64,000 nucleotides of DNA from Peromyscus leucopus (Eukaryota; Chordata; Mammalia; Rodentia; Cricetidae), in the NCBI RefSeq assembly GCF_004664715.2, contig NC_051082.1, positions 4,727,078-4,791,077 of the forward strand, written 5' to 3'. The notes below the pieces were generated by a model. It was given only the letters and a program-made list of their open reading frames with translations. It made no database searches and had not been told where the DNA came from. This document shows positions 1-13,243 of this stretch, one piece after another (within the stretch, counting starts at the first letter, position 1; every line of letters begins with the position of its first letter). The translations under genes were made by a program, and so were the position numbers.

Positions 1-559
1 ACTAGGGAGTCAGGATTGCTGAGTGGTGTGGAGTCTGCCCAGTCTCATTCCAGGGACCTCAGCTGGGGTCGCAATAAAAATAAATACATTTACACATGGT
101 CCCAGTGGTCAGCACAGGAAACTCCAGGAGTGGTGGGCAGGAGCCCATGGCAGAGGTCAACTGTCTTACCTCCAAGGCAGGTCCAAGACTGGCCCAGCCC
201 TTTCCTGCCTCGGGCCACTCTCTGAGGCACAGGCAGGGGTTGCTTTCCTGGGAAAGCATGTGTGCTTAGAGCTTTCTCTCCTGGGTCTCTCTGACACACT
301 GCTGTGCCCCCAGGTGGGCCGCTGACCACCCAGTGCCTGCCGGGAGCCAGACCTCAACACGGCCATGCCCCTGTCTCAGGCCCTGCAGGAGAAGGTGGGG
401 TGGGGTGCTTGACATCCCCCCATGCTTCTGACTTGGGTGCCCCAGAAGTGTCTGGTGGTGGCATGGGGAGAGCAGGAGGAACTAAGCATTGGGACTTCCT
501 CATCCACCAGCGGCTGGAGACACTGTTGTGGCCACGGTGCCTTCCTCCAGACCGGTGGC
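1..559 (-). other. Foxn4: Foxn4 3' untranslated region (partial) and beginning of flank
   Basis: Sequence downstream of the Foxn4 TAG stop (560-562, minus strand). No minus-strand AATAAA (plus-strand TTTATT) occurs here, so the Foxn4 polyadenylation site probably lies beyond the window edge, or uses a variant signal. A plus-strand AATAAA/AATAAATA cluster sits at about 75-87. In human and mouse the plus-strand Acacb gene ends tail-to-tail with Foxn4, so these could belong to an Acacb 3' end, but nothing else supports that. Confidence 0.5.
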
Positions 560-816
560 CTAAAGCAGAGCTATGGCCTTATTCCCTGGAGGACCCAGGT
601 ACTGAGCGGAGGTGCCCATCGCCGGGGCCACGCTGTCTGGGGTTGAGTATGCAGCATAGAGACCTGTCACCTGCACATCAGGGAAGGTCTGGTCGCCGCC
701 GCCAGAGACGGGGGTCAGGCTTGGGGCCCCCAGGTCACAGCCCAGTGGGGAGTCTCCAAAGGCCCCCAGCGTCTCCAGGCTGAAGCTGTCCTCCTTCATC
801 TCTTCCCAAAGGTTAC
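560..816 (-). CDS. Foxn4: Foxn4 exon 10 (last coding exon)
   Basis: Begins after the acceptor TTTGCAAG at 817 and completes the split glycine codon of exon 9. It encodes 84 residues from [19 protein letters not shown] to NKAIALL, then TAG. It holds the acidic/serine-rich end of the protein (about residues 433-516), presumed to be the transactivation region by analogy with other FOXN proteins. The match to mammalian FOXN4 is nearly collinear. Confidence 0.96.
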
Positions 817-3346
817 CTTGCAAAGACAAAAGCACCGGGGATGAGCTGGTTAAGGGCCAAATAGCCCTGAGTTCAAATCCCCTCTTTAGGGAACAAGGGA
901 AAAGGTCGTGTGTGATGTCCGAGGCTGTGTGTTGTTAGGAAGAGCGGAGAGGAAGCAGAGTTCTAATCCTGGTCTTCCTCCCGCTGCTGTGTGTCCCTGG
1001 GAAAGCCACTTTAGTCTCTGAGCTACAGCGTAAGATGGAGATGCTCCCAACACCCACCTCTCAGGGGAGGCCAGGGATAATGAATGGAAATTATTTGGTT
1101 CTCACTGAGCAGCATCACTGAGATTCAAGCCCAGAGGACAACACTGTTTCCCCTTCCAGGGAGAGGGGAGCAGGGACATGGCATGTGCCTTTAGGCTGTG
1201 ACAGACCTATTGGCTGGCTCTCCCGCCACCTGGTCCTGTTCCCTACTGAGGGGCAGGACACAGGGCTGGAACCCAGCAGGCACATGCGTGTTAGGGGCTG
1301 GATGAGTTGGGAGCCTTCGCTGATGCACACAATACCTTGGTTGGTTCTTGGATGTCTATGCACTCATCTTCTTACCCTTGACCTACTGAAGGGGGACACT
1401 GTGCCGCAGTGTGACTCCACCCCCCCCACCCCCCCGACATCGCGTGTATAACTTTGAAGCAACTGCTGAAGAAAAGTTTGAGATAGGAGGCTTAAATCCT
1501 AGATCTGCCCAGTGAGTAGCCAGGGGATCTAGGCTGGTGACTGGATTTCTCTTTGCTTCAGTGTCCTTATCAGCGGAATGAGGACCTGGGGTGGCAGGTG
1601 ACGCCTAGGAAGTGCTTAGTTGGTATACAGCAGGTGCTTATTATGTGTTTAGTAGGTGGGGTGGTGGTTATAGTGATGATGCTAGGGGGGGTGCAGGCAG
1701 AGTGCTTCTGGGCTCCCATCTCCGCCCCTAACCCCGCCCAACCCCCCATGTCTTACACCTCACCCTGTAGAGCGAAGTCCATGATGCTGGGGTCCAGGGC
1801 ATCCACCTCCGTATTCATGTCGGTGCTGATGTTGAGGAAGTCCCCAGGAGGCCTCCCCATGGCTGGCTGCGGGAGAGGCCCTGGGCTGAGATGGGGTAGG
1901 GCATGAAGTGGTGGGGTCTGAGCTGGTGCCGGGGAGTCTGGGTCCAGGTGTGTCTGGGGCTGGACCTGGTGGTGCAGGGGGATTGATTGCAGGGACAGGG
2001 TCATCAGTGGCTTTGGCGGGAGCTGGGAGGTGGCCAGGCAGCTGTGGACCATGGCCACTGTGGTGGCGTGAGTCGGCACGGTGGCCTCGGGCTCCCCTGG
2101 TTTGCCAGGACGCCGGCAGCTTTCCGGCCGGTCTGAGATGAGCTTGTCCAACTCCTCTGCAGACAAGTAGGAAATGTCACCCAGAAGTCCCTGCGGTCAC
2201 CAGGCCCTAAGTCCCTGTGTACCACCCATGAGAATTTAGCAACTGTCTTAGACTGTTTCCTCTTCTCTGAGATGGCATGATACATCCTGCACAGGGTTAC
2301 TATGGAGATGTGATGCCATCCCAAGCCATTAAAAGGCCTTCAAGGAATGGGAGTTGCCATGAACTCCTAACAGCACCCTCCCTCCCCCAGATAGGACCTT
2401 ACAGCGCAGACCTGTGGCCCTAAGACTTTAGCTGAACTCTCACCAGCCTTCAAGAGGGAGCTGAGGCAGGGAAGAAGGTCCCACGAGAAAGCCAGGTCAT
2501 TAATCTTTACGGAGACCTTCCCACTCTCTGTATAGAAACAACACTGAAAACCCTTGCTGAGGGCTAAGAGCTGGATCCCCTTCTGCGAGAATGGAAAGAA
2601 GCAAAGCACAGACATCACTCTTTTCCAAAAAGTGTGCTTGTAGCCGGGCAACGGTGGCACATGCCTTTAATCCCAGCAGTCGGGAGGCAGAGGCAGGCAG
2701 ATCTCTGAGTTCGAGGCCAGCCTGGTCTAGAGAGTGAGAACCAGGACAGGCACCAAAACCACAAAGAGAAACCCTGTCTCGAAAAAAAAAAAGTGAGCGT
2801 GTGTACCCTAGAGCCCATGTCAAGATCAGAATACAGTCTCAGGTGTGGGCCCTTGCCTTCCGGCTTTCTTGAGACAAGGTCTCCCAAGGTCAGCTCACCA
2901 CCCTTCTCTATCACCCCACCTTGCCAAAGGATCGCTAGGATTACGGATGCACACTGCCATGTCCGATTTACCTGGGTTCTGGGGATCCAAACTCGGGTCT
3001 CGCACTGCAGTTACGTTCTTTTCCCACTCAGCCATCTCCCCAGCCCTGGGAATCACTCCTGTCTGGCTGTTGCCTTTGTCTCCCTGGATGCAGCACCATG
3101 CTGATACTGGACCATAAGGGGCCTAAGATCTAGCCAGGCCCCTTTAGAGATGAGAATCTAGAAGGCCAGACGACCAGCCCAGCATCTCACAGCAAGCTGA
3201 GACCCAGGCCCGGGAGCCCTGGGATGAGTGCCGTGCTGGGCCTCCCTGGTAGTTTCTGCCAAAGCCTTGTCCCCTGATCCTCCCATCTCTGCCTCTCCAG
3301 GACAGGGCTCACAGACACATGCTGCCATGGTCAGCTTTTACATAAG

Positions 3347-3409
<63 letters not shown>

Positions 3410-6400
3410 TCTGCCACATGTGTGTGCCACAGCAGAGGCCAGGAAAACAAAAAAATGCCGGATGCCCTGTATCTGGAGCTACAGACAGTTGTGAGCCGCC
3501 CAACGTGGATACTAAACCAAACTTCCATCCTCCGTAAGACCGGGAAGTGCTCTTAGCCACCCGGCCATCTCTCCAGCCCTCTGGTTATTTCCAATATCCA
3601 GTCTGATACCATCCCAGAGCCGTGGAGTGAGAGATACAGGGATGGCGGATTCGACGGCGGCGTTTCACACGTCTCACCAGGTCCCTGCACTTGCCAGCTT
3701 CTAGACAGGGGCAGGGAGCCCCGGGAGGCTGGGGAGGTGGCGGGTGCATGTGAGTGGTGGGTTGGGGGGGGGCGCTCACCCGGGTTGGCCATGCTGCGGC
3801 GGATGGCCGCGAGGTCCTTCCTCTTCCACTTATACATCTCCTCCTCCATCTTGTCGATGCGCGCCAGGTTCAGGGCCCACAGGCAGCCCTTGCGGGAGGA
3901 GCCGCTGGATTTGGTTTCCACCTTCTCGAAGCACTTGTTGAGTGACAGGTTGTGCCTTACTGAATTCTTCCAGCCGTCGGGCGCCGTCTGTGGGGGGCAC
4001 ATGGAGGCCCGGTAGACTCCTCAGGTGATCCCCCGCCCCGCTACCCTAGCAATTCTTTACCTGTCTGGGTACATTCAAACTCATGCCTCTCAGGGCAGGA
4101 CACAGGGGATTCCATCCACAATACCAGCTGTGGTGAGGACAGGGAAGACTGGGTGGGGGCTGTGGCATGCAAGAGGCCCTGCCCTGGGAGCTGCGGACCT
4201 GGAGTTGGACCCCAGCCCAGGGCTTCAGCAATGCCTCTTCTTCCTCTCCCACTGGGTAGGGATTAGGGGACACTGATGCTGAGGGCTATGTAGCTGCCCA
4301 GTAAGTTCAATGCAAATCACTTTCAAAGGCTCACCGCTTCATTGCTAGGCAACCGGACACTGGGACCCAGCTCACCCAACCCATGTGGTCCAGCATTTCT
4401 ACTCGGGACACTGTCCAGGCCCAAGAGCCTGGGATATGGGACTCCTAGCTGCCCGTTGTTCTTTGGGGTTTGAAGTTTACAGGGTGGCTATTGGCCAACC
4501 ATGCTCCAGAGATGGACAGTTCTTCCTAAGTCCTTTTGAACCCGCCAGCAAAGGCTCCTGGTGAAGGTGCTTGGCATCCCGCTGTCTTGCTGAGTTTGTG
4601 CTGAATAACTAGGCTGGGCCCTCTGCTCTCGACACCAAGGCGCATGACGAGCTCCGCTTCATCCACCAGAACCCAGTTCAAAAGCCCCGTTCTCTCTCTC
4701 TCTTTTTTTTTTTTTTTTTTTTTTTTTTTGCTTTTCGAGACAGGGTTTCTCTGTGCAGCTTTGCGCCTTTTCTGGAACTCGCTTGGTAGCCCAGGCTGTC
4801 CTTGAAACTCACAGAGATCCGCCTGCTTCCTGACCTTCCTCTGCGTGCAGTGCCTTTGGTCTGCTGGGGTTAAAGGTCGAGCCGACCTGTGGCACACCAC
4901 CAGCCGCTGTGGGGCCACGCTGCTGTACTTCTTCTCTCGCTCTCTGGTCACCATCTGCTCTCGGCGGCCTCCAAGCTGCCTGGCCCAGAGCACCTAGCTG
5001 GGGGTTTGGGGCACCTGAGGGGCAGCCGCAGACCGGCTAAACGAAGTGGGGCGCTCCGTAAGTGCCTCAGCCTTTAAGTGCTAGAGGAAGCTACTGGCAG
5101 TGCTAGCACGTTGGCCGCGGGAGAATACGGGCGATCGCGAGAGAGGGTGGTCGCGTGCATGCAGGTGCTCCTCCGCCCTCCCTGACCGGCACCCTCCCCC
5201 CCACCCCGCCCTCCAGACGCCCCCTTAGCCCCTTCCGACACGTACGGGACACCTGCTCCCTCTCACATGACACCTCGTACGCATCCTCGCTCACAGCGCC
5301 AGGCTGGCCCGCTCTATCGCCTGCCTCTTCAAGGCCATGGCGATCAGACAGCTGGACCAGAGGTGGGGGCCACACACAGGCCTCAGGTGACAGCCTAAGA
5401 CCCCTCTGCTGGCACCAGCCCCTCCACACTCCCAGTGTTAGCTCTTCCTCCGCACTTTCCCTGGGCCCGGGCCTGTCCCTTCCCTACCCTTCTCCCAGCC
5501 CAGCCACTGCAGTGAGCTGAGAAATCACTCTTGCCCTTTGACCCCACTCCCATGGGCTTTTAGACTTCATCCCAGGTGCTCCCTCCCCGACCCCACCCAA
5601 AGCCCAAGGCACACCCTCCGCCCCCATTTCTGCAACTGACTTTTTAATCAGAAGAAACAGGCTCACAGAGGCCAAGCCATCCAGCCCGTGAGGATGGAGA
5701 ACCAGTCTGATCCGGGGTCAGCTGACCGCATGCCAGTCCCTCCTAAGAGTGGGTCCCACCTGGGGGGGTTCCCTGGGGCGCCAGGTCACCTCTCCCATCT
5801 GCCTAAGGTGCCCCGGTGGCAGCCCCTGTGCCCCCCTCCTCCCGGGTCGTCAGACCTCACCTGTAGGAGTAGATGGGTTTGGGGTAGTGTTTGGGGTGCA
5901 GCTCCTGAGATGGATGTGCGGTCATGTGGGCTTGTGGGTAGGAAGGGCGTGCTGCAAACGGGGCGCCATAGAGGCCTGCAGGAGGGCACTTCACAGGAAG
6001 AGGCGGGGCCAGGCAGCAGAGAGAGAACGGAGGTGAGACGGAGCAGAGGTGACTCACAAACCCCAGCCCGGTTTCTAACTGCAGGGATTTCAACCCTGGA
6101 GATGCTCCGGGGTCCCCAGCAAGGCATGAATGGTGCCAGCGGCACAGGCATGGAGGGGATCTTATGCGTGCGAGCCTGGGGTGCAGGCGAGTGAATTCAG
6201 GAGAGTCCATCTCCGAGCTTGTGGTACCTGCTGGGACCCTGGAGGCAGAGGGAACTGGAGTGGGGTCGGAGGTGAGTACAGCTGTGGTATTTCCTGTGGG
6301 CCCGAGGATGACGGGCTTCCTATGGGGAACTGGTTCATCTGCTCAGCCTGGAGAGGACGAGACAGAAGGTCAGGGAGGGGCAGATGCATGCACGCACGCA

Positions 6401-9400
6401 CGCCGTCTTTCCCAGCCGTGTAGTGGCACTTACGCTGGCTCTGTGGCTGCCTATGGGGCCCAAACCCAGCATGCCTCTGGGGGCCATGGCAGCTTGGCCC
6501 CGGAGCAGGGGACGAGGGGTCGCACCCACACTCAGGTCTGCTGCCCCAGCCAAGGCACCTGCAGGAGGAAGGTACAGAGAAAGCCGTTTGCTGGAAATGG
6601 TGGCCACAGTGGGGGATGGGGGCCACCCTCCACCCCAGGACCAGGCATGCAGCAAGCGCTTCCAAATCCCTTTTCTGGAATGTGGTGGTTAGCGGTGGGG
6701 TTCCTATAACCTGTGTCACCTGGCCAGCCTCAGGGTCCCCGTTTCTACTGACCCCTCACCTATTTACAAAGTTGTGACTGTTAAATGAGATGCTGCCAAC
6801 CAAGCATTCAGCACATGATTGGGCACGTGATAAAATCCCAATTAATGTGAGCCAATAATGATGATGATGACAGACCACCTTGGCTCCTGTCCTTCATGGG
6901 CTAAAGCACCAATTTATTCATTTCCTCAAAGGCTTAATGGTTCCTTGAGAGCTCTAGATTTAGATACAAGAGTATCTATCCCCCTCTTCCTCCCTGAGCT
7001 CTGCTAAACTGCCAAAGATTAGCCCAAGAATAACAGATGTGCATCTGCTTCCAGTGCTGGGTCTGTGACAGACATTACTAATCCATCACAGAGTCTCATT
7101 GCACCACCTCTAATCAAGTAAAAGTGACCTGTAAAAGGCTGCTGGGCCCTGACTTATTTTACCATGTACCAAACCCTGACAGCTTTAAGATGCCTCCCAT
7201 ATGGACCACTGGCAACACCCTACAGATGAGGAATCTGAGTGGAGGGGCAGGAACATCCCAGTGCTGCATAGCTCTCTTACAGGGCTCTAGATTAGAGTTA
7301 GAAAACTGACCAGTGGGCTGAACCTGGCCCATAGCCTGGTTTGTCAATAAAGTTTTATTGGCACATACTTATTTGTTTACATACAGTCTGTGGCTAGGTT
7401 TTCACCATCAACGTCTATACTGAAGAGCTTCAACGTATATACTTTATGAATTAAAAAGTTTAAAACAATCTATTTCTAGCAAAGGTACAGCAGAGCGCGC
7501 CTATAATTCCAGCACTCGGGAGGCCGGGATAGGAGGATCTGGAGTTCATAGCCAGCCTGGGATATTTAGGGAGACCCTGTCTCAAAAGTAAATATTTCCT
7601 GGTCCTTCATGGAAGACGGGCATCAGCGGCCGCTTGCTGTGCACAGTGCTCAAGAAAAATTTGCCCACAGAGCCGTCCTGCCAGACACTGATGTCCACTT
7701 CCGCCCTGTTCTCACGCGGCAGTGGCTTTTCTGCCGCTCTCCATCAACGCCGTCTTCAGTCTACTTTCTTTGATTACAACTCTCTGTCATTTACAGAGCA
7801 CCTCACCTACTAGGTGCCAAGATTCTCTCAGAATCTTCTAGAACAGAGGGCAGTACCCTCGTTTCCTAAAGGGCCGGACAGCAAAGGCTTTAGGCCTTCA
7901 GAAAATCTAAAGCCCACTTCAGCACTTGCAAGGCCGGGCCTCGGCTCGCATTTGGCCCCTCACAAGTCTGTTAAAGTGTGAGGCATGCCATTTTCATACC
8001 ACTAAGGAAGTGTGGACCTGCTCCCAGAAAGACGGGATTCTCCCCATTTTACAGAGATGGACAGAGAGATCAGAGAGACGGAGGGACCTCTCTGGGGCCA
8101 CTCAGCAGGCTAGTGGCAGGGCCAGGGGTCCCCTCCTCCCCTTGAGCCTACCTGGGTGTGGACGCAGCACACTGGGGCCACCCAGCTCTGTCCGCCCGCT
8201 GGCCATCTGCTGCAGCCGAGGCACGTCCACGGCTGTGAGCCAAGACAGCGACTGCAGGTCCCCGGGGAGGTCATCGTCACCCATGGGAGGCAGGAGTCTG
8301 TTCCAAACACAAAACCTCAAAATCCAGAACTTACTGAGTACCTCCATCCTGCCACAGTGGAAAACTCCACACCTTGGATCATTTGAGGGGGCCACCGTCC
8401 AAATGTGGGTACAATGAAAACAGTGCATATAAATCCCTTCCTGCTGGACATGTGAGACAGGCAGGACACCCGTGAATTCCATCTTTTGTCTCTGGTCCCT
8501 CAGCAAAGATGGCTCCACAAACCACCAAATTGAAATTTAAAACACTTCCGGTCCCAAACCCTTGGAATAAGGTATGTGCATATGTAAAAGGGGTTTTACA
8601 TATGGTAAACTGAGGTTCATCACAATGAGTCCCTTGGTCAAGGTCAGGTGTTGTGACCCAGGCAGCTCCTGGAGCACCACGAGGCCTACAGTCATTAGCA
8701 GGCTGACAAAGACATGCATGGAGTACACATATCGCTTTCTGTAGAAAGAAGCCAAGAAGCCGCCGGGCGGTGGTGGTGCACACCTTCAATCCCAGCACTC
8801 AGGAGGCAAAGCAGGCGGATCTCTGTGAGTTTGAGGCCAGCCTGGGCTACCAGAGTGAGTTCCAGGAAAGGCGCAAAGCTACACAGAGAAACCCTGCCTC
8901 AGAAAACAAAACAAAAAGAAAAAGAAAGAAAGAAAGAAGCCGTGCCAGGCAGGATGACTCTGATAGCCCTGAAGTCCCATGTGCTATGTGGCCAACAGCT
9001 TTGTGGTGGCATCTTGTGTGTGCTGTGCTGGGACGCCCATACCACACCCCAGCCCGATCTCCTCAGCACCGAGAGCTGTCTGCTCTGTGGCCAAGAGACC
9101 ACAACCTACACCCTGCCCTCGAGTTTAAACCAACGTGAGACGGGTCTCGGGAAGAGTGGAGTGAGGGGGGGGGGACCCGTGCCCTAGAACCACAGCCTCT
9201 AGGTTCCTCCCGCATCTGTGGGGGGTTCCTATGTGGCCCACTGGCCAGTCATTCCTTTGCTGACATCCCTGTTACCTCCAAGCTCACTCTCTCCCTTCCC
9301 ATTTCTGCCCCCTTGTGTGCCAGAGCCACAGTTAGTGTTGCCATGACCACACTGCTCAGTTGTCACAGGCCTGGGCCCGCAGCCCATGAAGCCACGGTCA

Positions 9401-12400
9401 GGTGACCCTCGGCTACCTTGGCCATTGGTTGCCTCGTAGGAAAACAGGGCCTGGAAATCATTTGAAAACCGGCCGGTCCATGTCAGTGGCAACAGTTGGC
9501 CCGGCTGCTGTCCTCTGGTGGCCCATTGTGCCACCAACGACTGTTGCCCCTGCGGCACGTGGCCCCCATTGTTCCGAGTCTCGGTGCTATTGTTTCTGTG
9601 GTTTCCCGACCGCCACCCCTTTGGCCGGCTCATAACTCATCTATCTGACTGACAGTCCTGGCCCTGGCCTGAGCCATGCCATCTGTCCCCGAGGCCCCCA
9701 GAGACGACGGTGTAAAGGGAGGGGCTGACCCCACTCTCTTGTCTTCACCCCAGAGCCAGCCAGCCTCCCAGGGAAGCCTGGGAGAGCCCCACGCCTTCCC
9801 GATCACCCATGCCGCTCTGCTTAGGACTGGGCGGGGGAGGGAGAGGCACGTCCCGACTTTCAGATTTCATAAGGCAGGAACTCTGCAAGGCTCCAGGACG
9901 CTGACCTGGTCTAGAACCTGCCAGGGATGAATCCAAGAAGCAGCGTGCACAGTTGGCAGGGCCTCAAGCTTGGGATTCTCATCCTGGATTCCCTTAAGTC
10001 ACCTGCTTAACCTCTCTGTGCCTCGGCTTTTCACCTGTAAATCACAGACAACTGTCCTTGTCACGGGACGTCATGAGCGTCCAGCCTGTGAAACCCTGAA
10101 CAGCACCTGGTTCCCAACACATGCACTGTGATCATTATTTCTTTTTCGGCTGTTAGTACCAATCTTCGCATCGCAATTAAGAATAGCCAGGCTCAGAGTC
10201 AGCAAACACACAGCCCGACCACTGCCGCTAACCGCTTCTACTCACGGGGACACCCTTGAAGTCCGGCCCTGTGCTGTCCCCATTTTACATATAGAGAAAC
10301 TGAGTCCCTGGGCTGTCTGTCCCTGGGTTGTGAGCTGTTTCCGGTGAAGACTCCTGGAAACGATTCTCATAGGTGCTTCACCGGAGCGGAGCAGGTGTGG
10401 GGTGGGGTAGTGCTGTCCTGGTGGCGGCCTCATTTCCCTGCATTCTTTGGTCACCACAGTGTGCCCAACTGCCAACAGCTCAGCACAGCCAAACACAGCC
10501 TGGGCCCTCACTTCCGCCTTTGCCGTTCCCCGAGACCATCCTAACTGCCTTCTGGGTATCTCACCCAGGAGGTCCCTCCCAGGTCCCTCCCAGGTCCCCT
10601 GACTGTGCTCTAAACTGGTCCAGGGAAGCCCTGTCACAGGGAGACAGACCATGGTCCCAGTCTCAACCGGGACAGGGCAGGATCATTCGGGCCTCCGGCT
10701 CCTCTCGGAGGATTCTTCTGTGGACCGCCACATTGCCCCGTGCCTCAGCTCGGTGGTGCTCCCCGCTGCTCCTCTGTAGCTCACCGTTCTCCGCTTAGCC
10801 CCCCTGGGGCTCACTCAGGACCCGGGCCCTGTGAGCATCCAGTGCATCCTTTATGTTCCCACATGGCTGGTTGAAAGAGGCCGAGAGCCCAGGTCACTGA
10901 CTCCAAGACAGACGTGGGAGTGTCAGTCGGGTCTGGCTCTGCTAGGCTGCCCTCTGCCCCCATGAATTCCTCGTCTCTGAGCACCAGGAGGGCTACAGAG
11001 AGCAGAACAGCTGACTTTACAGATGGGGAAACTGAGGCTAGCACAGTAAAAGTCCCTTTGCATGCAACTGCGGTGACGAGGACTTAAATCTGGTCTCTGC
11101 TGTACTTGTCCTTTTCCACCAGACGAGATCGTCTGCAGTCACCTTTTGGTACAAGCTGGGCCCTGCTCTCCATTCTTGGGGGTTTGGTATTCGTCTTAGG
11201 GGTCTGTGACACCCCCATTGCCTCAGGCATGCGAAAGGCCATCCGCTCCTTCCTTCTCCCACCCCTAGCCAGAATGTCTGTCTCCGTGCACCAGCCCTGC
11301 TCAGCCCAGCCAACCCTGCTGCGCTCCCTCGATGGAGCACTGTGGGAGGAGTCCACTAGCTCCAAATCCTGTCCCCTCCTCTCTTCATCACACAGGGACC
11401 AGGGACAGATGCATGGGAGGACAAAGGGGAATGGGTACCATTCCTCACAGCTGCACAGGGCCCTCCAGATTTCCTCGCCAACCCCCGTAGAAGGCACCCC
11501 TGCCCAGCCTCACTTCCTCCCAGGGCTTCAAGGAGTGTAAACTGGGGGTCCAGGACGTCGCTATAGGAGAGACTCCTGATTTGGGGAACTACTCCGGCTT
11601 CCTGCCACCAGCCCTCAGGAGAACACTTAATCCCTAGCCTCGGTTTCCCCGAACTGTAAAGTGGGTGTGGACGAGAATAGCGGCACCTCAGACCCACAGA
11701 GCTGGTCTGTAAGGGTGTCAGGAGAGGCGGTTTGGGAATCTCTCCTGCCATCGAGAGGGCGTTCGCAGAGCACTGAGAGAGGAGTCCAAGAGCCAGCATC
11801 TGTGGCAGCTCAGAGTAACTCTTCCCTCTCCCGGACGAAGATGGGAGGAGACAGTGAAAGCCTGGCCTCGGGCCTTGCAAGCCTGTCCACCATCTCCCCT
11901 GTTTCTCAGTGAGGAGAAACCCTGGGGTCACCTTGTCCCTGATGCCCACATGCCTGCCAGTTCCAGGGGGGCAGAAAAAAAGTCACCCAAGACCAGCTCT
12001 TCCTACCGGCGCCCCTCCACCAATCTCCTCTCTGGGAGTCTCTATCCCTGTGACTGACAGGCTCTGGGACTCACCCTTCCTGTTGGGTGAAGTCACATGC
12101 TTCTGAACCTTTCTAAGCCTCAGTTTACACATCTGCATAATGGGGATGACAGCCTTAGAGGCAAAGCATCCTTCCTTTCTTCCCCCCAGCCCTCTGACGG
12201 GGCAGCCAGGGCTCTATATCCCACTGACCCATCTCGTTCCCACATGACCACCATCCGCCACCTGACTACCCATGCACCTGCTGCCAGCTGGCCGTCACTA
12301 CACCTGGGCACGGGACTCGGGCACCTGCAGTTAATGCTCAGCCCGTGTTCCCTCTTACATTTGGGGGACTCCCCCTTATCTTGTCCTGTGGGGTTGAGTC

Positions 12401-13211
12401 ACCCTCTGGCTGGCTGACCTCACTCTGACCCGGGAGCAGTGTGTGATGGGCCCCGAGGCTGCAGGGACACCGAGTACTGGGTAGGGTGGATGTCACTGCC
12501 ACGGCCTCCAATGTCTCCGCCGTGTTGCTGTGTTTTCTGTGGGGGCCCCCGTGCCTTTTGTTTGCTCACAGTGTGTGTAACCCGACCTCCCTGCCAGGCA
12601 CCCATTTCCATGACCCCCCCGAAGTCAGTCCTACAAACCTCTGTTCTCTTGAGCCCTGCTAGAGTCCCCAGCTAAGGCAGGCAACACCCAGGTTTCTGGG
12701 GACCCTGAGGGTCTGGAGGGGTGAGAAGGTTAAGACAGGAGCTGAGCCGCCTACTGTGTGCTCCCAGTACTGAAGCAAGGGACTTTGTCTCCTCTACAGG
12801 AAGAGCCGCAGAGCCCAGGACAGGTCTCTGCACACAGTAGGCACTCAACGTAAATGCAGCCCACCTTCCAGATGCTCAGCTCCTACTCCCTTGGGGCCAG
12901 ACCCAGGTATCCCCCCATGGCAACAGCTCACCTTGATCTCACAGCCTCACCCCCACCCTCCTGGGCTGTGGCTGGTGAGAAACTGTTACATCGGCCCAAA
13001 CGGGGTCCTCCTCTCCAGTCTCCAGGATTAAGCTTGGGAGGGTCAGGTTTACCCAGCTAACATACCTTTTGTGACAGCCTTCAGAAGAGTTGGCAGAAAG
13101 AAAGAAAATTAAATGCTACTTAGCATGCTCAAAGATTCCCTGGAAGACAAGGGTGGGGGAGAAGGGGCTAGTGTTCCCCTCTAGAAGAATAGCTGACTTG
13201 GTGTGCATATG

Positions 13212-13243
<32 letters not shown>

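Larger units (their letters stand above)
2157..3779 (-). other. Foxn4 intron 8
   Basis: 1623 bp intron holding a B1, a B4-like SINE, a TC microsatellite and a B2 (each listed separately). The rest (about 2170-2640 and 3050-3350) has no recognised feature. Confidence 0.8.
6559..8151 (-). other. Foxn4 intron 3
   Basis: 1593 bp. Contains MER5-like fragments, an old B1-like SINE and a MIR fragment (listed separately). Between about 6740 and 7120 is AT-richer sequence with 'ccaattaatgtgagccaataatg' style homeodomain and CCAAT-like words and no recognised repeat. Confidence 0.7.

Noticed and set aside
5232..5351. Calling Foxn4 a pseudogene
   Set aside because: All other coding exons and splice sites are intact and the damage is a local cluster of insertions shared with a nearby B1, so sequence error is the simpler reading.
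6164..6709. 181-codon plus-strand ORF across Foxn4 exons 4 and 5
   Set aside because: Antisense shadow of the real exons and GC-rich introns.
11356..11949. 197-codon minus-strand ORF inside Foxn4 intron 2
   Set aside because: No recognisable domain or splice relation to Foxn4; composition like random GC-rich DNA.
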